From Clostridium sporogenes (GTDB taxonomy: Bacteria; Bacillota; Clostridia; Clostridiales; Clostridiaceae), in contig NZ_CP011663.1 in the NCBI RefSeq assembly GCF_001020205.1, positions 3,906,001-3,970,000 on the forward strand: a stretch of DNA of 64,000 nucleotides, given 5' to 3'. The notes under the pieces were generated by a model. The model ran no database searches. It had not been told where the DNA came from and saw only the letters and a program-made list of their open reading frames with translations. Positions 8,668 through 17,822 of the stretch are shown in pieces. The stretch's first letter is position 1; each line of letters opens with the position of its first letter. The translations under genes and the position numbers were made by a program.

Positions 8668-9417
8668 TTATTTCACCTCCTCAGTTGTATCCTTCTTAAC
8701 GCCAAGAGGATAGTATGGGATCATGTTTTCTCTTAACCAGTCCATTGATTCTTGAGGAGTTAATCCCCAGTTAGTTGGGCATATTGACAATACTTCAACT
8801 AAAGAAAATCCTTTTTTATCTATTTGATTTTGAAAAGCTTTCTTTATTGCCTTTTTAGCTTTTAATATATTTGGAACTGTATTTACAGCTACTCTTTCTA
8901 CATAGCAAGCTCCAGTTAGAGTAGATATCATTTCTGATACTCTTATTGGGAATCCTGCATAACTTGTATCTCTTCCATAAGGTGTTGTTTCTGTTACTTG
9001 GCCTGGTAATGTAGTAGGTGCCATCTGTCCACCTGTCATTCCATATATACAGTTATTTACGAATATCGTTGTAATATTTTCTCCTCTAGTTGCAATATGA
9101 ACTATTTCAGCTGTACCTATTGCAGCTAAGTCCCCATCTCCTTGATAAGTAAATACTACTGAATCTGGATTAGATCTCTTTATACCTGTTGCAACTGCTG
9201 GTGCTCTACCATGAGCAGCCTCAAACATATCACAGGCAAAATAGTTATATGCTAAAACTGAACATCCAACTGGAGCAACACCTATCGTTTTATCTAATAC
9301 TCCAAGTTCATCAATTACTTCTCCAACTAATTTATGAATTACACCATGAGTACATCCTGGACAATAATGTGTAGGAACGTCCATTAATGCTTTAGGTGGT
9401 TGATATACTATAGCCAT
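8668..9417 (-). CDS. vorA: 2-oxoacid:ferredoxin oxidoreductase, beta (TPP-binding) subunit
   Basis: 249 residues. HYCPGCTHGVIHKL near residue 17 carries a cluster or structural cysteine pair, and the thiamine diphosphate site runs from TYQGDGDLAAIGTAEIVH to NNCIYGMTGGQMAPTT (about 90-130). The alpha subunit stop overlaps its start by one base. Nearby ptb and buk genes favour branched-chain 2-oxoacids (3-methyl-2-oxobutanoate type) over 2-oxoglutarate, which is inference. Confidence 0.93.
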   Translation of the reverse strand: MAIVYQPPKALMDVPTHYCPGCTHGVIHKLVGEVIDELGVLDKTIGVAPVGCSVLAYNYFACDMFEAAHGRAPAVATGIKRSNPDSVVFTYQGDGDLAAIGTAEIVHIATRGENITTIFVNNCIYGMTGGQMAPTTLPGQVTETTPYGRDTSYAGFPIRVSEMISTLTGACYVERVAVNTVPNILKAKKAIKKAFQNQIDKKGFSLVEVLSICPTNWGLTPQESMDWLRENMIPYYPLGVKKDTTEEVK

Positions 9418-10487
9418 TATCTAGCACCTCCTACTATAGATTTAACTTTCTCTAGGATATCTGATGGATCTGGAACCATTCCACCTGTTCTTCCATAAAA
9501 ATCTACTGGCTTTCTTCCATTAGATGCTAATTTAACATCATAAACCATTTGTCCGCAACTCATTTCTACGGATAGATATCCATGTTTAGTAAGGTCTACA
9601 GTTTTTTCAAATGCTTCAAATGGGAAAGGCCATATTGTTATAGGTCTTATTAATCCTAATGTCATACCTTCTTCTTTAGCCATTTTTACAACATTTTTGC
9701 ATATTCTTGAAGTTGTTCCATATGCAACTAATATTAAATCGCATTCTTTATCACAGTTGTATAACTCATATCTAACTTCATTTTGTTTTATCTTAGCATA
9801 TTTATCTTGTAAATGAATGTTATGTTGTTCTAATATTTCTGGTTGTAAATATAAGGAGTTTATTATATTATGCTCTTTTCTTCCATGTAACCCATTAGCT
9901 GCCCAATCCTTTGCTGGAAGTTCTTTAGATGATCTTTCTTTAAATTCAACAGGTTCCATCATTTGTCCAAGCATACCATCTCCCATAACCATACAAGGTG
10001 TCCTGTATGTATCAGCTACATCGAAGGCATTTTGTATTAAATCAACCATTTCTTGTATAGAAGCAGGTGCAAATACTGGCATATTAAAATCACCGTGTCC
10101 ACTTGCTTTTGTTGCTTGGAAGTAATCTGATTGTGCTGGCTGAATACTTCCTAATCCTGGACCTCCTCTAACGATGTTTATTATAACACATGGTAGTTCT
10201 GCTGCTGCTATATATGAAAGTCCTTCTGATTTTAAACTTATTCCTGGTGAACTTGAGGAAGTCATACATCTAATTCCTGTTCCTGCTGCACCATACACCA
10301 TATTTACAGCTGATATTTCACTTTCTGCTTGAACAAATGTCTTTCCTATTTTAGGCATTTTCTTTGACATATAAGCTGCTACTTCTGTTTGTGGAGTAAT
10401 TGGATACCCAAAGAAACATTCACATCCTGCTTGGATTGCAGCTTCGCCTATAGCTTCATTACCCTTCATTAAAACTTTTTCACCCAT
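9417..10487 (-). CDS. vorB: 2-oxoacid:ferredoxin oxidoreductase, alpha subunit
   Basis: 356 residues. KGNEAIGEAAIQAGCECFFGYPITPQTE at the N-terminus is the pyrimidine-binding domain signature of the alpha subunit, SSSPGISLKSEGLSYI near 80 the acceptor loop, and VRGGPGLGSIQPAQSDYFQA near 105 a family block; a C-terminal domain II follows. It lies 15 bp after the ferredoxin subunit gene with a GGAGGGGTT ribosome binding site. Confidence 0.94.
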   Translation of the reverse strand: MGEKVLMKGNEAIGEAAIQAGCECFFGYPITPQTEVAAYMSKKMPKIGKTFVQAESEISAVNMVYGAAGTGIRCMTSSSSPGISLKSEGLSYIAAAELPCVIINIVRGGPGLGSIQPAQSDYFQATKASGHGDFNMPVFAPASIQEMVDLIQNAFDVADTYRTPCMVMGDGMLGQMMEPVEFKERSSKELPAKDWAANGLHGRKEHNIINSLYLQPEILEQHNIHLQDKYAKIKQNEVRYELYNCDKECDLILVAYGTTSRICKNVVKMAKEEGMTLGLIRPITIWPFPFEAFEKTVDLTKHGYLSVEMSCGQMVYDVKLASNGRKPVDFYGRTGGMVPDPSDILEKVKSIVGGAR

Positions 10488-10502
10488 TATAACCCCTCCT
10501 TC

Positions 10503-10712
10503 TTACTTTTCTACTGTTATTACACAATCTGGGCATATTCTTGCACATGATGCACAAGCTATACAATCATCTTTCTTTTCATCAACTATTGTAGCTGCAT
10601 TATAACCTTTTACATTTAGTTTTTCTGAAAAGCTAATTATTTTTTTAGGGCACACTTGGATGCAGTGGCCGCAGCCCTTACATCTTTCTTCCCTAAATAT
10701 TACTTTTGGCAT
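10503..10712 (-). CDS. 2-oxoacid:ferredoxin oxidoreductase, delta (2[4Fe-4S]) subunit
   Basis: 69 residues with two cluster motifs: CKGCGHCIQVCP (Cys11, 14, 17, 21) and CIACASCARICPDC. This small ferredoxin subunit accepts electrons from the TPP subunit and passes them to soluble ferredoxin. It is the first gene of the four-gene operon; GGAGGGGTTATA precedes the ATG. Confidence 0.94.
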   Translation of the reverse strand: MPKVIFREERCKGCGHCIQVCPKKIISFSEKLNVKGYNAATIVDEKKDDCIACASCARICPDCVITVEK

Positions 10713-10813
10713 TATAACCCCTCCTTAAGTTTTTTAATAAGAATGCCTTACAAGTCTATATTCAATTTTTATTTATTGATAAATTTTAAGATTTTGACAA
10801 TTTTGAATATAAA

Positions 10814-11476
10814 TTATCTCCAAGGTGGTTTCATATATATATCTATTGGAAATATTTCTCCATGAACCTTCCCTTTTATATCATCTATAAAATCTTTTCT
10901 ACACACAATATATTTATAGGGAAGACCAGTTTTTTTAGAAAGTTCTAAAACTATCTCATCACCCTTTAATATGTGATCTACTGTGGTTTCATATGAAAGA
11001 TTTGTATTTGATATAAGATATTTAACTTTTAATCTAGATGAAATCTCTATAGATTTTATATAATCTTCTGTTTCTTTCTCGTTAGATGTAAGTGGTCTAT
11101 TATTATTAACTACAAAATACATATCATAATCTTCTTCATTAAAATATTTGTTATATTGACCAAGAACTGTTGCTCCTTGATCATCACCACCTATATCCAT
11201 AACAACTTCATAACTTTTATCATTGAAAACTGCCATAACTTCACCAGGTACAACCATTAATTCTGCATTCATAAGTTTAGAGTCAGAAGCTATTACTCTT
11301 ATTCCTAATTTATCAAACTCCTCCTTTAGACTTCTTGAGCAGAAATATGGATTTACAATATCTATGTCTACTAAAGCTACCTTTTTGCCTTCCTTTGCTA
11401 ACTTCATAGCATAATTTATGGCAATTTCTGTTTTCCCACTACCAAAATGTCCTGTGAAAATATTTATTCTACTCAT
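10814..11476 (-). CDS. MinD/ParA-like P-loop ATPase of unknown role
   Basis: 220 residues from the ATG at 11476, which has GGAGTGA at good spacing; an upstream in-frame start at 11506 lacks one. GHFGSGKTEIAINYA near residue 7 is the Walker A motif, VALVDIDIVNPYF near 36 the switch I/Walker A-prime aspartate, and MDIGGDDQGA near 92 Walker B. CobQ/CobB/MinD/ParA relatives include cofactor-insertion and partitioning ATPases. It lies between buk and the ferredoxin oxidoreductase operon on the same strand, so a role in loading a cofactor or cluster is conceivable but unproven. Confidence 0.85.
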   Translation of the reverse strand: MSRINIFTGHFGSGKTEIAINYAMKLAKEGKKVALVDIDIVNPYFCSRSLKEEFDKLGIRVIASDSKLMNAELMVVPGEVMAVFNDKSYEVVMDIGGDDQGATVLGQYNKYFNEEDYDMYFVVNNNRPLTSNEKETEDYIKSIEISSRLKVKYLISNTNLSYETTVDHILKGDEIVLELSKKTGLPYKYIVCRKDFIDDIKGKVHGEIFPIDIYMKPPWR

Positions 11477-11509
11477 TTTAATCACTCCAAAACAGAGCAT
11501 TTTCATAGA

Positions 11510-11569
11510 ATGAAACCCTTTTCATATATGTCAAAAAATTTTTCACACTACATGAAATAGCTCTTTCAT
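11510..11569 (-). promoter_or_regulatory. Two palindromes flanking a -35 element upstream of the ParA-like gene
   Basis: ATGAAACCCTTTTCAT (11510-11525) and ATGAAATAGCTCTTTCAT (11552-11569) share the arms ATGAAA/TTTCAT with 4- and 6-base spacers. Between them on the minus strand is TTGACA (11534-11529), a consensus -35. A dimeric regulator bound to both would bracket the promoter. Regulator unknown. Confidence 0.5.
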
Positions 11570-11738
11570 TTTTCATCTTTAAGTAAATTTATAGATGAAT
11601 TTGTAACTTCATTATATCACAAAAATCCTTATAGTTGTAAAGTAATTTTCTCTTTTTTTTAATTGTTATAATTTTATCATAAAAAAATTTCTTTATTTTA
11701 CTAATTGTTGCATTTATGTCTATATGATAAAGCCTATA

Positions 11739-12809
11739 TTATTTATATTCTTTACCTTGTTCTTCTCCTTTTAATACTCTTAGTCCTCCTTGAGCTAATG
11801 CTAATAACTCATCTTCTCCTGGGAATCTAACTACTGGTGCTATAAAAGATACCATTTCTTTTATACCTTCACATATAACTTTACTATATGCTATTCCTCC
11901 TGTTAATAATATTGCGTCTACTTTTCCACATAAAACAGCTGCATTTTTCCCTATTTCCTTTGCTATTTGAAATATAAATGCATCAACAATTAATTTTGCA
12001 TCTTTATCTCCTTCTTCAGCTCTTTCTTCAACTTCTCTAAAATCATTTGTATTTAAATATGCTACTACTCCACCTTTACCACTTATCTTCTTTTTCATTT
12101 CTTCATAAGTGTACTTACCACTGTAGCATAATTTCACTAAATCTCCTACTGGAAGACCGCCTGTTCTTTCTGGTGAAAATGGTCCTTCTCCATCTAAAGC
12201 ATTATTTACATCTACTACCTTTCCTTTTTCGTGAGTTCCTACAGAAGCTCCTCCACCCATGTGTGTAACTATTAAATTAAGTTCCTCATATTTTTTATTA
12301 TTTTCTTTTGCGTATCTCTTAGCAACTGCCTTTTGATTTAATGCATGAAATATGCTTTTTCTTTTTATTTCAGGCATACCTGATATTCTTGCTATATCCT
12401 TCATTTCATCAACAACTACAGGATCTACTATAAATGCAGGTATGTTAAGATTTTTTCCTATTTCATTAGCTATTATTCCTCCAAGATTAGATGCATGTTG
12501 TCCTTGAACTCCTATTTTTAAATCTTCAATCATAGCGTCATTTACTCTGTATGTTCCACCTTCAATAGGCTTCAAAAGTCCACCTCTACCTACAATAGCA
12601 TCTAATTCATTTACATCAAAATTTTTCTCTTTCAAAACATTTAATATAACTTCTTTTCTAAATTCAAATTGATCAAATATAGTTTTATAGCTTTCAATTT
12701 CTTGTGAAGAATGTCTTAATGTTTCTTCTAATATTTGATTCTCATCTTCATATACTCCTATTTTAGTTGATGTTGATCCGGGATTAATTATTAGCAATTT
12801 GTAACCCAT
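11739..12809 (-). CDS. buk: Butyrate kinase (copy 1)
   Basis: 356 residues. NPGSTSTKIGVY at the N-terminus is the acetate/butyrate kinase phosphate-binding motif, GRGGLLKPIEGGTY near 72, THMGGGASVGTHEKGKVVDVNNALDGEGPFSPERTGGLP near 180-218 and LTGGIAYS near 300 complete the ASKHA fold. It converts acyl-phosphate and ADP to butyrate (or isobutyrate, isovalerate) and ATP. It follows ptb with a 28-bp gap. A second, distinct butyrate kinase lies on the other side of ptb. Confidence 0.95.
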   Translation of the reverse strand: MGYKLLIINPGSTSTKIGVYEDENQILEETLRHSSQEIESYKTIFDQFEFRKEVILNVLKEKNFDVNELDAIVGRGGLLKPIEGGTYRVNDAMIEDLKIGVQGQHASNLGGIIANEIGKNLNIPAFIVDPVVVDEMKDIARISGMPEIKRKSIFHALNQKAVAKRYAKENNKKYEELNLIVTHMGGGASVGTHEKGKVVDVNNALDGEGPFSPERTGGLPVGDLVKLCYSGKYTYEEMKKKISGKGGVVAYLNTNDFREVEERAEEGDKDAKLIVDAFIFQIAKEIGKNAAVLCGKVDAILLTGGIAYSKVICEGIKEMVSFIAPVVRFPGEDELLALAQGGLRVLKGEEQGKEYK

Positions 12810-12837
12810 TTTGAATTCCTCCCTAAATTTAAGATAT

Positions 12838-13749
12838 TTATTTTTTTAGTTGGCTAGCAACTAATGCTGCTAAAGCTATTGCATTTAGTTTTGATTCATG
12901 ACTATCACTTCTTGAAGTTAATACAACTGGTGCTGATGTTCCTACTAATAATCCACCATTTTTACAATCTGCTGCATAAGTTAATGTCTTATACATCACA
13001 TTTCCTGCTTCTATATTTGGCATTAAAAATATGTTGGCATTACCTGCTACTGGACTATCTATTCCTTTATGAGCTGCAGCTTCTTCTGATATAGCATTAT
13101 CTAAAGCTAATGGTCCATCAATTATGCATCCCTTTATTTGTCCTCTATCATTCATTTTAGAAAGTGTAGCTGCATCTAGTGTAGCTGGCATTTTAGGATT
13201 AACTACCTCTACCGCGCAAATAGGAGCAACTTTTGGATTTTCAATACCAATTGCATGTGCTACTGTAACTGAATTTTTAACTATATCAATTTTTTCTTCT
13301 AATCCTGGATACATATTAAAAGCTGAATCTGTAATCATTACTAATTTTTCTAATTTTTTTACCTCAAATACTGCAATATGAGACATTATTTTTCCTGTTC
13401 TTAATCCTATCTCTTTGTTTAAAACAGCTCTTAAAAAATTTGCTGTATCTATTAACCCCTTCATAACCATATCTGCTTTTCCTGATGAAACTATTTCAAC
13501 AGCTTTTAAAGCAGCTTTCCTGTCATCGTTTTCATTTACTACCTCATAATCTGCTAAATCCATTCCTATTTCTTTTGCTATTTCTTTGATCTTTTCTAAA
13601 TTTCCTACAAGTATTGCATTAACAAGCCCTTGTTCTTTAGCATCTTTTATAGCTTCTAATACATGCTTATCTTGAGCAACCGCTACAGATACAGTTCTCT
13701 TTTCTTGGCTCTTAGCCTTTTGTAGTATTTCATCAAAACTTTTAATCAT
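12838..13749 (-). CDS. ptb: Phosphate butyryltransferase
   Basis: 303 residues from the ATG at 13749, which has GAGGTG 7 bases upstream and gives the normal family length; a longer reading from 13782 would run inside the upstream kinase. Features include VSVAVAQDKHVLEAIKDA near 22, KGLIDTANFLRAVL near 90 and GNANIFLMPNIEAGNVMYKTL near 230, typical of the Ptb/Pta acyltransferases. It swaps CoA of butyryl- or branched acyl-CoA for phosphate. Its first eight bases overlap the end of buk2 (ATGATTAA), so the two are translationally coupled. Confidence 0.95.
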   Translation of the reverse strand: MIKSFDEILQKAKSQEKRTVSVAVAQDKHVLEAIKDAKEQGLVNAILVGNLEKIKEIAKEIGMDLADYEVVNENDDRKAALKAVEIVSSGKADMVMKGLIDTANFLRAVLNKEIGLRTGKIMSHIAVFEVKKLEKLVMITDSAFNMYPGLEEKIDIVKNSVTVAHAIGIENPKVAPICAVEVVNPKMPATLDAATLSKMNDRGQIKGCIIDGPLALDNAISEEAAAHKGIDSPVAGNANIFLMPNIEAGNVMYKTLTYAADCKNGGLLVGTSAPVVLTSRSDSHESKLNAIALAALVASQLKK

Positions 13750-14836
13750 TAAAACACACCTCTTCTTCGTAAATTTTAGCACTTTCTTCTTTATTTAAAA
13801 TTCTTATTGCCCCTTCAACTAAAGCTAGCATCTCCTCTTCTCCAGGTACCAATTCAATTGGAGATATAAATTCAACTCTTTCTTTTATCCAAGTAGTTAA
13901 TCTTTTATTATAAGCTAATCCCCCTGTAAGAATTATGGCGTCTATATTACCTTTTAATACTGTAGCCATAGAACCTATTTCTTTGGCAATTTGATAAGCC
14001 ATAGCTTTTAAAATAAGTTCAGCTTTTCTATTACCTTCCTCAATCATTCTATCTACAACTCTTCCATCATTTGTATCCAGATATGCTATTAGTCCACCTT
14101 TACCCATAATTTTTTTCTTTAACTCTTTATAACTATACTTACTGCTATAAGCTATTTTTATTAAGTCTCCTACAGGTAAATTTCCTGTCCTTTCTGGAGA
14201 AAATGGGCCTTCTTCATTAGCATTATTTACATCTAATATTTTCCCATTTTTAATTGGGCATATTGATATGCCTCCACCCAAGTGCGCTACTACAAATGAA
14301 CTATTATAAAAATCTTTATCAATCTTCTTACAAACTTTTCTTGTTACAGCCTTTATATTTAAAGCATGAACTAAAGATCTTCTTTTTATTTCAGGCATAC
14401 CAGATATTCTAGCTTTCTCTAATATTTCATCTACCGCCACTGGATCCACTATAAATGAAGGTATATTTAATTTTTCAGAGATGTCATAGGCTATAATTCC
14501 TCCAAGATTAGAAGCATGCTGCCCTTGATAACCTATTTTTAAATCTTCTAGCATTTTTTTTGTTACCTTATAAGTACCACCTGGCATAGGACGTAGGAGT
14601 CCACCTCTTCCTACTATAGCAACAAGACTTCTTAAATCTACACCCTTTTCTTCCAGCCATTTCATTATTATTTTTTCTCTCATACCTTTTTGTTCATATA
14701 TTGAATCATACTTATTTATTTCCTCTAGTGAATGAAATAAATTATCTGTAATTATAGGATTTTTTTTATTAAACAAAGCAATTTTAGTAGATGTAGACCC
14801 TGGATTAATTACCAATATAAGATCATTACCACTCAT
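13742..14836 (-). CDS. buk2: Butyrate kinase (copy 2)
   Basis: 364 residues with the same motifs as copy 1: NPGSTSTKIALF, GRGGLLRPMPGGTY, AHLGGGISICPIKNGKILDVNNANEEGPFSPERTGNLP and LTGGLAYN. It is clearly divergent from copy 1 rather than a fresh duplication, which suggests different acyl-phosphate preference or expression. It is the first gene of the buk2-ptb-buk operon and has its own sigma-A promoter about 40 bp upstream. Confidence 0.94.
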   Translation of the reverse strand: MSGNDLILVINPGSTSTKIALFNKKNPIITDNLFHSLEEINKYDSIYEQKGMREKIIMKWLEEKGVDLRSLVAIVGRGGLLRPMPGGTYKVTKKMLEDLKIGYQGQHASNLGGIIAYDISEKLNIPSFIVDPVAVDEILEKARISGMPEIKRRSLVHALNIKAVTRKVCKKIDKDFYNSSFVVAHLGGGISICPIKNGKILDVNNANEEGPFSPERTGNLPVGDLIKIAYSSKYSYKELKKKIMGKGGLIAYLDTNDGRVVDRMIEEGNRKAELILKAMAYQIAKEIGSMATVLKGNIDAIILTGGLAYNKRLTTWIKERVEFISPIELVPGEEEMLALVEGAIRILNKEESAKIYEEEVCFND

Positions 14837-14871
14837 TTTAAATCTCCCATATTTATATTATTCTTTAGATT

Positions 14872-14900
14872 ATATTATTCTTTAACTTATATTTTATCAA
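14872..14900 (-). promoter_or_regulatory. Sigma-A promoter of buk2-ptb-buk
   Basis: Minus-strand TTGATA (14900-14895), 17-base spacer, TAATAT (14877-14872). It lies beside a near-exact tandem repeat of TTATATTATTCTTTA (14855-14885), which duplicates the -10-like sequence. Confidence 0.75.
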
Positions 14901-14935
14901 AATTCATGAACAACGCAATATTTTTTTAAAAGTTT

Positions 14936-16534
14936 TTATTTTAACGAACTATATGTCTTTATTATATTTTCAGCAACCTTTACTCCATCTACTGCTGCAG
15001 AGATTATACCTCCTGCATATCCAGCACCTTCTCCCGCTGGATATAGCCCTTTCAAAGATATGCTTTCTAAATTTTCATTTCTAGTAATTCTCACTGGAGC
15101 TGATGTTCTAGTTTCTATTCCCGTTAAAATAGCATCATTGCTAGCAAATCCTTTTATTTTATTATCAAAGCTAGAAAAACCTTCTTTTAATGAATCTACT
15201 ACATAATTTGGTAAACATTTCGATATATTCTTAAATTCATATCCTGGTTTGTAGGATGGTTTTACTGCCCCTAATTTAGATGAATTTTTATCCTTTAAAA
15301 AATCTTCTACCAACTGTACTGGAGCATTATAATTTTCTCCACCTAATTTATAAGCTAGTCTTTCATAGTGTCTTTGGAACTCCATTCCCTTTAAAGGCGT
15401 GTTTCCTTCAAAGTCTTCAGGTGTTACAGATACAACTATAGCTGAATTTGAGTTATCTTTGTTTCTTGAATAATAACTCATACCATTGGTAACTAACAGA
15501 CCATCTTCAGAAGATGCGGCAACTACCTCTCCTCCAGGACACATACAAAAACTATATACTGCTCTATTAGTATTTTTAGTTGAATAAGTTAATCTATAAT
15601 CTGCAGCTTTAAGCCTAGGATGCCCTGCATATTTTCCATATTGATTTTTATCTATCATTTCTCTTAGATGCTCTACTCTAACTCCTATAGCAAAAGCCTT
15701 ACTTTCCATAAAAATATTATTTTTATAAAGCATTTCATAAGTTTCCCTAGAACTATGCCCTATAGCTAATATTAAATTTTCACAAGGAATCTCTTCTTTA
15801 TTTACTATAATAGCATTTACCTTTCCATCTTTAATTATTACATTTTCTAATTTACTATTAAATCTTATTTCTCCTCCCAGAGAATTTATAGTATTCCTTA
15901 TATTCTTAACTACATTTTTTAATATATCTGTTCCAATATGAGGTTTACCAGAATATATTATTTCCTTGGGAGCTCCTGCTTTAACCATTTCCTCTAATAT
16001 AAAAGAGCATCTTTTATCCTTTATTCTAGTGGTTAACTTTCCATCAGAAAAAGTACCTGCCCCCCCTTCTCCAAATTGTACATTAGATTCTATATCTAGA
16101 ACTCCTGTGGTCCAAAATCGCTCTACAGTTTTACTTCTTTTTTCTATAGCTTCTCCTCTTTCTATAACTATAGGTCTATATCCATTTTTAGCTAGCATAA
16201 GACCCGCAAACATACCTGCTGGTCCCATACCTACTATAACTGGTCTTTCCTTCATATTCTTAGTTCCAAACACTATTTTTTCTTCATATTCACCATCTTG
16301 AAACGTTATACTTTTATCTTTTATATTTTTTACTATTCTTTTCTCATCTTCACAAAACACTTCAACAGAATAATTAAACTTTATAGAATTTCTTCTAGCA
16401 TCTATTGATTCTCTTAATATTTTAAAGTCTTTTATATACTTTGAAGATATATTTAATTTTTTACAAACTTTATTTCTTAATAAACTTAAATCCTCATCTA
16501 TTTCTAAAGTCAAATTATTAATTCTTAATGACAT
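14936..16534 (-). CDS. FAD-dependent oxidoreductase (uncharacterised dehydrogenase family)
   Basis: 532 residues. An N-terminal region of about 90 residues precedes a dinucleotide-binding motif GMGPAGMFAGLMLAKNGYRPIVIERG (about 100-125); FGEGGAGTFSDGKLTTRIKD near 155 and the C-terminal GLYPAGEGAGYAGGIISAAVDG (FAD-binding, about 497-518) identify a widespread bacterial family of FAD dehydrogenases with no settled substrate. It starts two bases after cdaR and is the third gene of the cdaA operon, in the position often held by glmM. Redox partner and substrate are unknown. Confidence 0.85.
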   Translation of the reverse strand: MSLRINNLTLEIDEDLSLLRNKVCKKLNISSKYIKDFKILRESIDARRNSIKFNYSVEVFCEDEKRIVKNIKDKSITFQDGEYEEKIVFGTKNMKERPVIVGMGPAGMFAGLMLAKNGYRPIVIERGEAIEKRSKTVERFWTTGVLDIESNVQFGEGGAGTFSDGKLTTRIKDKRCSFILEEMVKAGAPKEIIYSGKPHIGTDILKNVVKNIRNTINSLGGEIRFNSKLENVIIKDGKVNAIIVNKEEIPCENLILAIGHSSRETYEMLYKNNIFMESKAFAIGVRVEHLREMIDKNQYGKYAGHPRLKAADYRLTYSTKNTNRAVYSFCMCPGGEVVAASSEDGLLVTNGMSYYSRNKDNSNSAIVVSVTPEDFEGNTPLKGMEFQRHYERLAYKLGGENYNAPVQLVEDFLKDKNSSKLGAVKPSYKPGYEFKNISKCLPNYVVDSLKEGFSSFDNKIKGFASNDAILTGIETRTSAPVRITRNENLESISLKGLYPAGEGAGYAGGIISAAVDGVKVAENIIKTYSSLK

Positions 16535-16535
16535 G

Positions 16536-17822
16536 CTATTCCTCCTGCTTTTCCTTTACTGTTACTTTTATACTGTCTAAATTAACACTATAATCTATTT
16601 TATTATCTCCCATATCTACAATAACTTTTACTATATTTTCTCCTAAATTAACATTTTTTAAATCTACATAGCATTTTATATTGTTTATATTTATCTTATC
16701 TATAACCTCTTTATTTCCTTTCATGTTTATAGTCACATTAGATTGGCTCAATAAAACTTCTTTATCTTTAGGCTCATTTATAATATTAATATCTTTTGTA
16801 GCTTTCTTCTCAATTATTTTATCTTCTTTATTCTCTTCTTTATCTTTATCTTTATTCTTTTCATCTTCCTTTTTGTCTTCTATAACTTTAAATTTAACTT
16901 TAAGTTTTATAGTATTATTACCGCTTACTAATATAACTCCTTTTGGTACTATCAAATTACTTTCTATATTTTCCTGTCCTATTTTTATAGAATTAATATT
17001 TATCATCTCTGTATCTATATATTTTATATTTTGTATGACTTCTTCTTCTCCAGAAATTTCAACTTCACTTTGTAATGTCGTTATAGATTCTATATTTTTA
17101 TTATTTGATATATCTTCACTAAGTCTCATATTTACTGGTACTCTTTTAATTCTTCTTAAAGGTATCTTCACATACACTTTGGATGGTTCTACTGAAACCT
17201 CATCTATTATATCTCCTTCATATGTTTTTGCTTGAAGGGATATATTAGTTTTTATTTCTGAAGATTTCCCATCTATGTTACACTTTCCTACTACTTCTTT
17301 TACTTTGTTAATATAAGTCTCTGTCCCATAGATAGTAGCTGTTTCTTCCTTTATGGTTGGATTTAAAGCTGCATATCCATCTTTAGGAGTACCTGTTACT
17401 TTTATTTTAATTGGCACTGTCTTAGACTTTAACTTATCTAAAGTAATTTTAGTCCATAAATTTTCCTCATTTACTATCTTAATGTTACCAGGACTTTTTT
17501 TTACCTTAACAGGTATTTTATTTTCACCCTTCTTTAAACCAAAAGAATTTAAGTCCGCTTCTACTTTAAAGTCTTCTGCTTTCACTGAATAAATGTCTTT
17601 TACATTTCCTTTTATTATCAATGTAACTGTATTAACTTCTTTTGGCACCAAAGCTAATTCAAGTTCATTCATACTTTCCTTATTTACTATATTAACAGGA
17701 ACTGTTATTTTTTGTTCTTTTATTGGATTTTCTATATTAAATATATATAACCATAAAGCAAAAGAAGCTATTATACAACAAATTTTCACTATTATATTTT
17801 CTGTTTTACTTTTTTTGCCCAT
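16536..17822 (-). CDS. cdaR: CdaR, YbbR-domain regulator of diadenylate cyclase
   Basis: 428 residues. One membrane helix near the N-terminus (about 10-27, IIVKICCIIASFALWLYIF) anchors an extracellular stretch of YbbR repeats (about 30-310), here followed by a Lys/Glu-rich spacer (about 310-345) and a further repeat. CdaR proteins bind CdaA at the membrane and adjust c-di-AMP output. Its first 31 bases overlap the end of cdaA, with AGGTGG just before its ATG, so the partners are co-translated. Confidence 0.92.
   Translation of the reverse strand: MGKKSKTENIIVKICCIIASFALWLYIFNIENPIKEQKITVPVNIVNKESMNELELALVPKEVNTVTLIIKGNVKDIYSVKAEDFKVEADLNSFGLKKGENKIPVKVKKSPGNIKIVNEENLWTKITLDKLKSKTVPIKIKVTGTPKDGYAALNPTIKEETATIYGTETYINKVKEVVGKCNIDGKSSEIKTNISLQAKTYEGDIIDEVSVEPSKVYVKIPLRRIKRVPVNMRLSEDISNNKNIESITTLQSEVEISGEEEVIQNIKYIDTEMININSIKIGQENIESNLIVPKGVILVSGNNTIKLKVKFKVIEDKKEDEKNKDKDKEENKEDKIIEKKATKDINIINEPKDKEVLLSQSNVTINMKGNKEVIDKININNIKCYVDLKNVNLGENIVKVIVDMGDNKIDYSVNLDSIKVTVKEKQEE

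Noticed and set aside
14855..14885. Tandem TTATATTATTCTTTA repeat as a mobile or CRISPR-like repeat
   Set aside because: Only two short A/T-rich copies at a promoter; best seen as local slippage, not an array.
16681..17235. 184-codon plus-strand frame opposite cdaR
   Set aside because: It is a shadow of a clear YbbR-domain gene, with a Ser/Phe/Ile-rich product and no start signal.
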